In this document: piece by piece, positions 14,123 to 16,793 of the stretch
Position numbering within the stretch: position 1 is the stretch's first letter
How the letters are laid out: every line of letters starts with the position of its first letter
Origin: CALXCT01 sp964422185
GTDB taxonomy: Bacteria; Bacillota; Clostridia; Oscillospirales; Oscillospiraceae
Assembly: GCA_964422185.1 (NCBI GenBank)
Contig: CAYRAG010000040.1
Span: forward strand, 1-16,793
Length of the DNA stretch: 16,793 bases
Direction: 5' to 3'
Translations under genes and position numbers: made by a program
The notes under the pieces: generated by a model
The model's database searches: none
The model's input: the letters and a program-made list of their open reading frames with translations, nothing else
Told to the model about the DNA's origin: nothing

Positions 14123-14716
14123 ATGATCAATCTGCAACACGCGGAGTTTGTGAAATCCGCGGCGAGACAGGCGGACTTCCCCCGGGACGGACTGCCGGAG
14201 ATCGTCATGGCCGGGCGCTCCAATGTGGGCAAATCCTCCGTCATCAACCGGGTGCTGAACCGGAAAAACCTCGCGAAGGTGGGCAACGCCCCCGGCAAGA
14301 CCACCCAGGTGAACTACTTCCGGATCGACGGCAGGATCTACCTGGTAGATCTGCCCGGATACGGCTACGCCAAAGTGTCCCGGGCGGAGAGAGACCGCTG
14401 GGGCCGGCTGATGGACGACTATTTTGCCACGCCGGAGCGCATCACCCTGGGAATCCTGGTGGTAGACGCCCGGCACACCCCCACCCGGGACGACCGCACC
14501 ATGGCGGACTGGTTCAAAGCCGCGGCCCGGCCGTATGTGGTAGTGGCCAACAAGCTGGATAAGCTGAAGAAGAGCGAGATCGAGGGGAACCTGAGCCGGA
14601 TCCGCGAGACGCTCGAACTGGAGGACGCCGTGCCCGTCATCCCGTTCTCGGCGGAGAAAGGCACGGGAAGAGACGAACTGATCCGGCGGATGCTGGAGAG
14701 TCTGGAGCCGGCATAG
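14123..14716 (+). CDS. engB: Ribosome biogenesis GTP-binding protein EngB (YsxC)
   Basis: This essential GTPase is needed for 50S assembly in Firmicutes. The 197-residue protein has G1 GRSNVGKSS at 31-39, a Thr-rich G2 GKTTQ near 58-62, G3 DLPG at 76-79 followed by YGYAKV, G4 NKLD at 143-146 and G5 SAEKG at 176-180. Length and motifs are those of the TrmE-Era-EngA-EngB family. The ATG at 14123 is preferred because GAGG lies six bases upstream, within the lon stop region; a GTG at 14111 overlapping lon has no site. The lon-engB pair is conserved in Firmicutes (lonA-ysxC in B. subtilis). The strong terminator right after it closes the operon. RbgA (3464) and EngB are both late 50S assembly factors encoded in this window. 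Confidence 0.97.
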   Translation: MINLQHAEFVKSAARQADFPRDGLPEIVMAGRSNVGKSSVINRVLNRKNLAKVGNAPGKTTQVNYFRIDGRIYLVDLPGYGYAKVSRAERDRWGRLMDDYFATPERITLGILVVDARHTPTRDDRTMADWFKAAARPYVVVANKLDKLKKSEIEGNLSRIRETLELEDAVPVIPFSAEKGTGRDELIRRMLESLEPA

Positions 14717-14718
14717 AC

Positions 14719-14770
14719 AAAAAAGCAGCGTTTCCGAAGCGCGTGACCGCGCCCCGGGACGCTGCTTTTT
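14719..14770 (+). terminator. Strong bidirectional terminator after engB
   Basis: AAAAAAGCAGCGT (14719-14731) pairs with ACGCTGCTTTTT (14759-14770). The A-run on one side and T-run on the other let it work on both strands, so it may also end the convergent DUF4143 transcript, whose stop lies about 180 bases away. A smaller GGCCCG/CGGGCC hairpin (14847-14852 with 14862-14867) lies between them. Confidence 0.9.
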
Positions 14771-14952
14771 CACTTTCCAGGAGAACGGCCTCAGAATCCG
14801 GCCCGCTGCCCTCCGGCGCCGCGGGAGCGCAACATATGTTTCAGGCGGCCCGTATGGACTGCGGGCCTTTGCACCCGCGGGCACCTGGGAAAGGCCGGAA
14901 ACGGATCTGCGGGAATCCGGCGGAGGACGAATGACACCGGGCCCTGGAAATG

Positions 14953-16164
14953 CTAATACTCCGTGCTCAGCAGGAAATCCGCGGCATGCATGATTTTGAT
15001 GCCCTCTTCGTTTCCCCCCGCGAATTCATCTGTCCTGAGCACATATTTGGGATAGTTGTCCCGGATTTCCAGCAGACGGCGGTATTCCCGCTCTTCTGTC
15101 TGTTCCGAACCCGCCTCCCGGGCGACCTGAACATAGATCTTCTCATTCTGCCGCGCCGCGACAAAGCCGATTTCTTCGGCACCCAGCTTCCCGGCATAGA
15201 CCGTATACCCTCTGCGGCGAAGCTCCAGGTAGACGATGTTTTCAAGACCTGCGGCGACACGGTCTGCGCAATCGCCGAGGAGGCTGTACCGCAGGGCGGT
15301 GTCCGCGAGATAAAACTTCTCCTGCGTTTTCAGGATCTTCTTTCCCCGCACATCGTACCTGGGGCAGCGGTGGATCAGATACGCCTGTTCCAGCATTTCC
15401 AGGCAGGAGCTGACGGTTTCGTGATCCAGGGCTCGATGTTCCGAACTCAGGCAGTCCGAGACCGACTTTGCGGAAAAAGTGTGGCCCACATTCTGAACGA
15501 CATACCGCACCACGCGATCCAGCCGGTCGATTTTCCTGATCTGATTCCGCCTCACAATCTCAGTGAACATGGTCGAGTGGAAGATATCCCGGACCATGGT
15601 ATCCACTTCGTCCCGGGAGTACTTCCGAAGCCGGGCCGCGGGGAATCCGCCCGTGCGGAGATACTCCGCCAGTTCCGATTTCGGATCGCCCGCCGTATCG
15701 TACTCTTCCCTGAACCTCAGGGATTCCGAAAACGACAGGGTGAAGACGGGGAACAGGATATATCTACCCGTGAGGCAGGTGGAGAACTCCGGGGACATCA
15801 TCCGGGCATGGGAGCCGGTCACATACAGATCCACATCAAAATCCGAGGCCAGAGAGCTGACGACTTTCTCCCAGCCGCTGATCTCCTGCACTTCGTCAAG
15901 GAACAGCCAGGTTTTCCCGCCGGGACAAAGCCGTTCTTTCAGTTGGTCATACATCTGTTTCGCCGTCATGCCGTCATATTCCATCGAATCATACCGGCAG
16001 CTCACCATATGATCCGCGGGGACATTTCTCTCCGTCCGCAGCTTTTCCATAATCATCTTCAAAATCGTGGACTTTCCGCAGCGGCGAACCCCCGTGATCA
16101 CCTTGACAAAGGGTGTGCCCGCGTACGCCACAATCCTGTCTACATACAGGGGTCTGAAAATCAT
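14953..16164 (-). CDS. AAA_14/DUF4143 ATPase
   Basis: This protein of about 403 residues belongs to a widespread bacterial/archaeal ATPase family of unknown role. The N-terminal AAA_14 domain has Walker A GVRRCGKST at 25-33 and Walker B WLFLDEVQEI with Asp90/Glu91, then YVTGSHARM where the family has a TGS sensor, and LTGRYILFPV. The C-terminal DUF4143 domain has a PD-(D/E)XK-like fold; its ENIVYLELRRRGYTVY and YVQVA segments are clear. In relatives the strand between them reads EVDFVA; here it is EIGFVA, so the acidic position is Gly (GGC, one base from Asp). The start at 16164 has GGAGG eight bases upstream; the longer frame to 16428 crosses the promoter. It stands alone on the minus strand, convergent to engB, and is probably a transferred accessory gene. 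Confidence 0.9.
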   Translation of the reverse strand: MIFRPLYVDRIVAYAGTPFVKVITGVRRCGKSTILKMIMEKLRTERNVPADHMVSCRYDSMEYDGMTAKQMYDQLKERLCPGGKTWLFLDEVQEISGWEKVVSSLASDFDVDLYVTGSHARMMSPEFSTCLTGRYILFPVFTLSFSESLRFREEYDTAGDPKSELAEYLRTGGFPAARLRKYSRDEVDTMVRDIFHSTMFTEIVRRNQIRKIDRLDRVVRYVVQNVGHTFSAKSVSDCLSSEHRALDHETVSSCLEMLEQAYLIHRCPRYDVRGKKILKTQEKFYLADTALRYSLLGDCADRVAAGLENIVYLELRRRGYTVYAGKLGAEEIGFVAARQNEKIYVQVAREAGSEQTEEREYRRLLEIRDNYPKYVLRTDEFAGGNEEGIKIMHAADFLLSTEY

Positions 16165-16187
16165 CCCTACCGCCTCCATCCGAAAAC

Positions 16188-16215
16188 AGGATACCGCAAA
16201 ACTCGAAATAGTCAA
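16188..16215 (-). promoter_or_regulatory. Putative promoter of the DUF4143 gene
   Basis: On the minus strand TTGACT (complement of 16210-16215) is followed after 16 bases by TATCCT (complement of 16188-16193). The -35 is 5/6 and the -10 is 4/6. It is about 25 bases upstream of the chosen start codon, which supports that start over the longer frame. Confidence 0.55.
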
Positions 16216-16243
16216 CAGGTTTTGCGATGATAAACCGCAAAAC
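16195..16243. promoter_or_regulatory. Three CGCAAAAC sites around the DUF4143 promoter, candidate operator
   Basis: CGCAAAAC occurs at 16195-16202 and 16236-16243, and its inverted form GTTTTGCG at 16219-16226. The first site lies in the promoter spacer; the inverted site is just upstream of the -35. The pair CGCAAAAC-N16-GTTTTGCG is a dyad that brackets the -35 box. This is the arrangement of a repressor operator, but no regulator gene is visible beside it. Confidence 0.4.
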
Positions 16244-16406
16244 AATTCAGCCCGCGGTGTGTTCCGGAACACAGCCCGGAACAGGCTGCGGACGGCGATT
16301 TGAGATCTCTCTTTCCGGGGAGTGCCGTTCCACAGGCAACGGGAAAGGGAGCAGAGGGGATTTCCCGTTTCTTCCGCTGAAGATGCAAATCCCTGCCATG
16401 GGAGAT

Positions 16407-16487
16407 AACCGCAGATTCCGGGAGGCAAAACCGCAGATTCACGGAGACAGGAACCGCAGACTCACGGCTCCGGAAAACCGCAAAAAG
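16407..16487 (+). repeat. Short imperfect tandem repeat (AACCGCAGATTC units)
   Basis: Four units begin at 16407, 16429, 16452 and 16476, spaced 22, 23 and 24 bases. The first two share AACCGCAGATTC, the third has one change, and the fourth reads AACCGCAAAAAG. The sequence between units is also partly repeated (ACGG blocks). It lies upstream of the DUF4143 promoter. No cas genes or constant-length spacers occur, so it is not a CRISPR. Confidence 0.65.
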
Positions 16488-16565
16488 CGAACTCCGGATG
16501 GGGGGCCTCCCGGGGTAGAGGTGGAGCCGTGCGTGTCAGCGATCCCGGAACGGCCATCACTGTGA

Positions 16566-16793
16566 AATCATCCCGCGCTTATCACGGGGAGCCGCGCACG
16601 AAAACCCGCTGTGAGAGGATGGGACGCGCTGCATGCGCCAGGTTCTACGGGAGTCGTTGCGCAGCAGTTCGTTGGGGGAACTGCCCCCGTGAAGTGTGTG
16701 GAACGCAGAACCTTGATCCGGATCCCTGAGATGCGCTACGGAGTACGAGGTTCTTTTATGGCTGGAGGTTCGGGCCTCGCTTTCGCTCAGTTT
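16566..16793 (+). other. Unassigned right end with an open frame leaving the window
   Basis: After the stop at 16563-16565 one frame stays open for 76 codons to the last base. It reads in a protein-like way in places (VVAQQFVGG, then RTLIRIPEM and SFMAGGSGLAFAQF), but I recognise no family and no clear start with a ribosome site. A hairpin GCAGTTC/GAACTGC is present near 16667-16689. It could be the edge of another mobile element or non-coding. The remaining part of the 630-base region from 16244 to 16406 shows nothing recognisable. Confidence 0.25.

Noticed and set aside
16165..16428. N-terminal extension of the DUF4143 protein
   Set aside because: It would cross the -10/-35 pair and the dyad; GGAGG upstream of 16164 and the family's usual start near MIFRPLY favour the shorter form.
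16407..16487. Possible CRISPR array
   Set aside because: The units are only about 12 bases, imperfect, and separated by about 10 bases of partly repeated sequence; there are no cas genes nearby.

Overview
The window is a high-GC stretch of a Firmicutes chromosome, most likely a gut or rumen Clostridia member (Lachnospiraceae/Oscillospiraceae-like). The support is the gene order rplS-rbgA-rnhB and tig-clpP-clpX-lon-engB, the Gram-positive signature of rbgA and engB, strong AGGAGG-type ribosome binding sites, and IS1634-like transposases of the type common in that class. No tRNA, rRNA or CRISPR was seen.

Layout. 1-489 is the C-terminal end of an AlbA/GHKL-type ATP-binding regulator, more AT-rich than the rest. 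490-2950 is a decayed mobile zone: a minus-strand transposase remnant (about 715-967), two direct copies of a roughly 155-base dispersed repeat (971-1124 and 2792-2950), and between them a minus-strand IS1634-type transposase that keeps its frame but appears to have lost a catalytic Asp and an internal block. The second repeat copy carries the likely rplS promoter. 2945-5039 is the rplS-rbgA-rnhB block; rplS has a 97-nt leader with a terminator-like hairpin (possible L19 autoregulatory leader) and a strong terminator after it. 5040-5629 holds no clear gene, but has a good promoter and a 370-nt structured leader for thrC. thrC and a calcineurin-like phosphoesterase overlap by one base. 7919-11542 is tig-clpP-clpX, ended by two hairpins; lon-engB follows (11646-14716) and ends in a strong bidirectional terminator. 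On the minus strand, 14953-16164 is an AAA_14/DUF4143 ATPase with a promoter embedded in a CGCAAAAC dyad. The last 630 bases contain a short tandem repeat and an unrecognised open frame running off the window.

How the genes work together. Most of the window is housekeeping: ribosome 50S assembly (L19, RbgA, EngB), folding of nascent chains (trigger factor), ATP-dependent proteolysis (ClpXP, Lon), ribonucleotide repair (RNase HII) and threonine synthesis. The two ends are accessory. I did not find a convincing undescribed multi-gene system. The points most worth checking are the regulatory leaders, the promoter-bearing repeat, the altered GRG motif of RNase HII, and the dyad operator at the DUF4143 gene.
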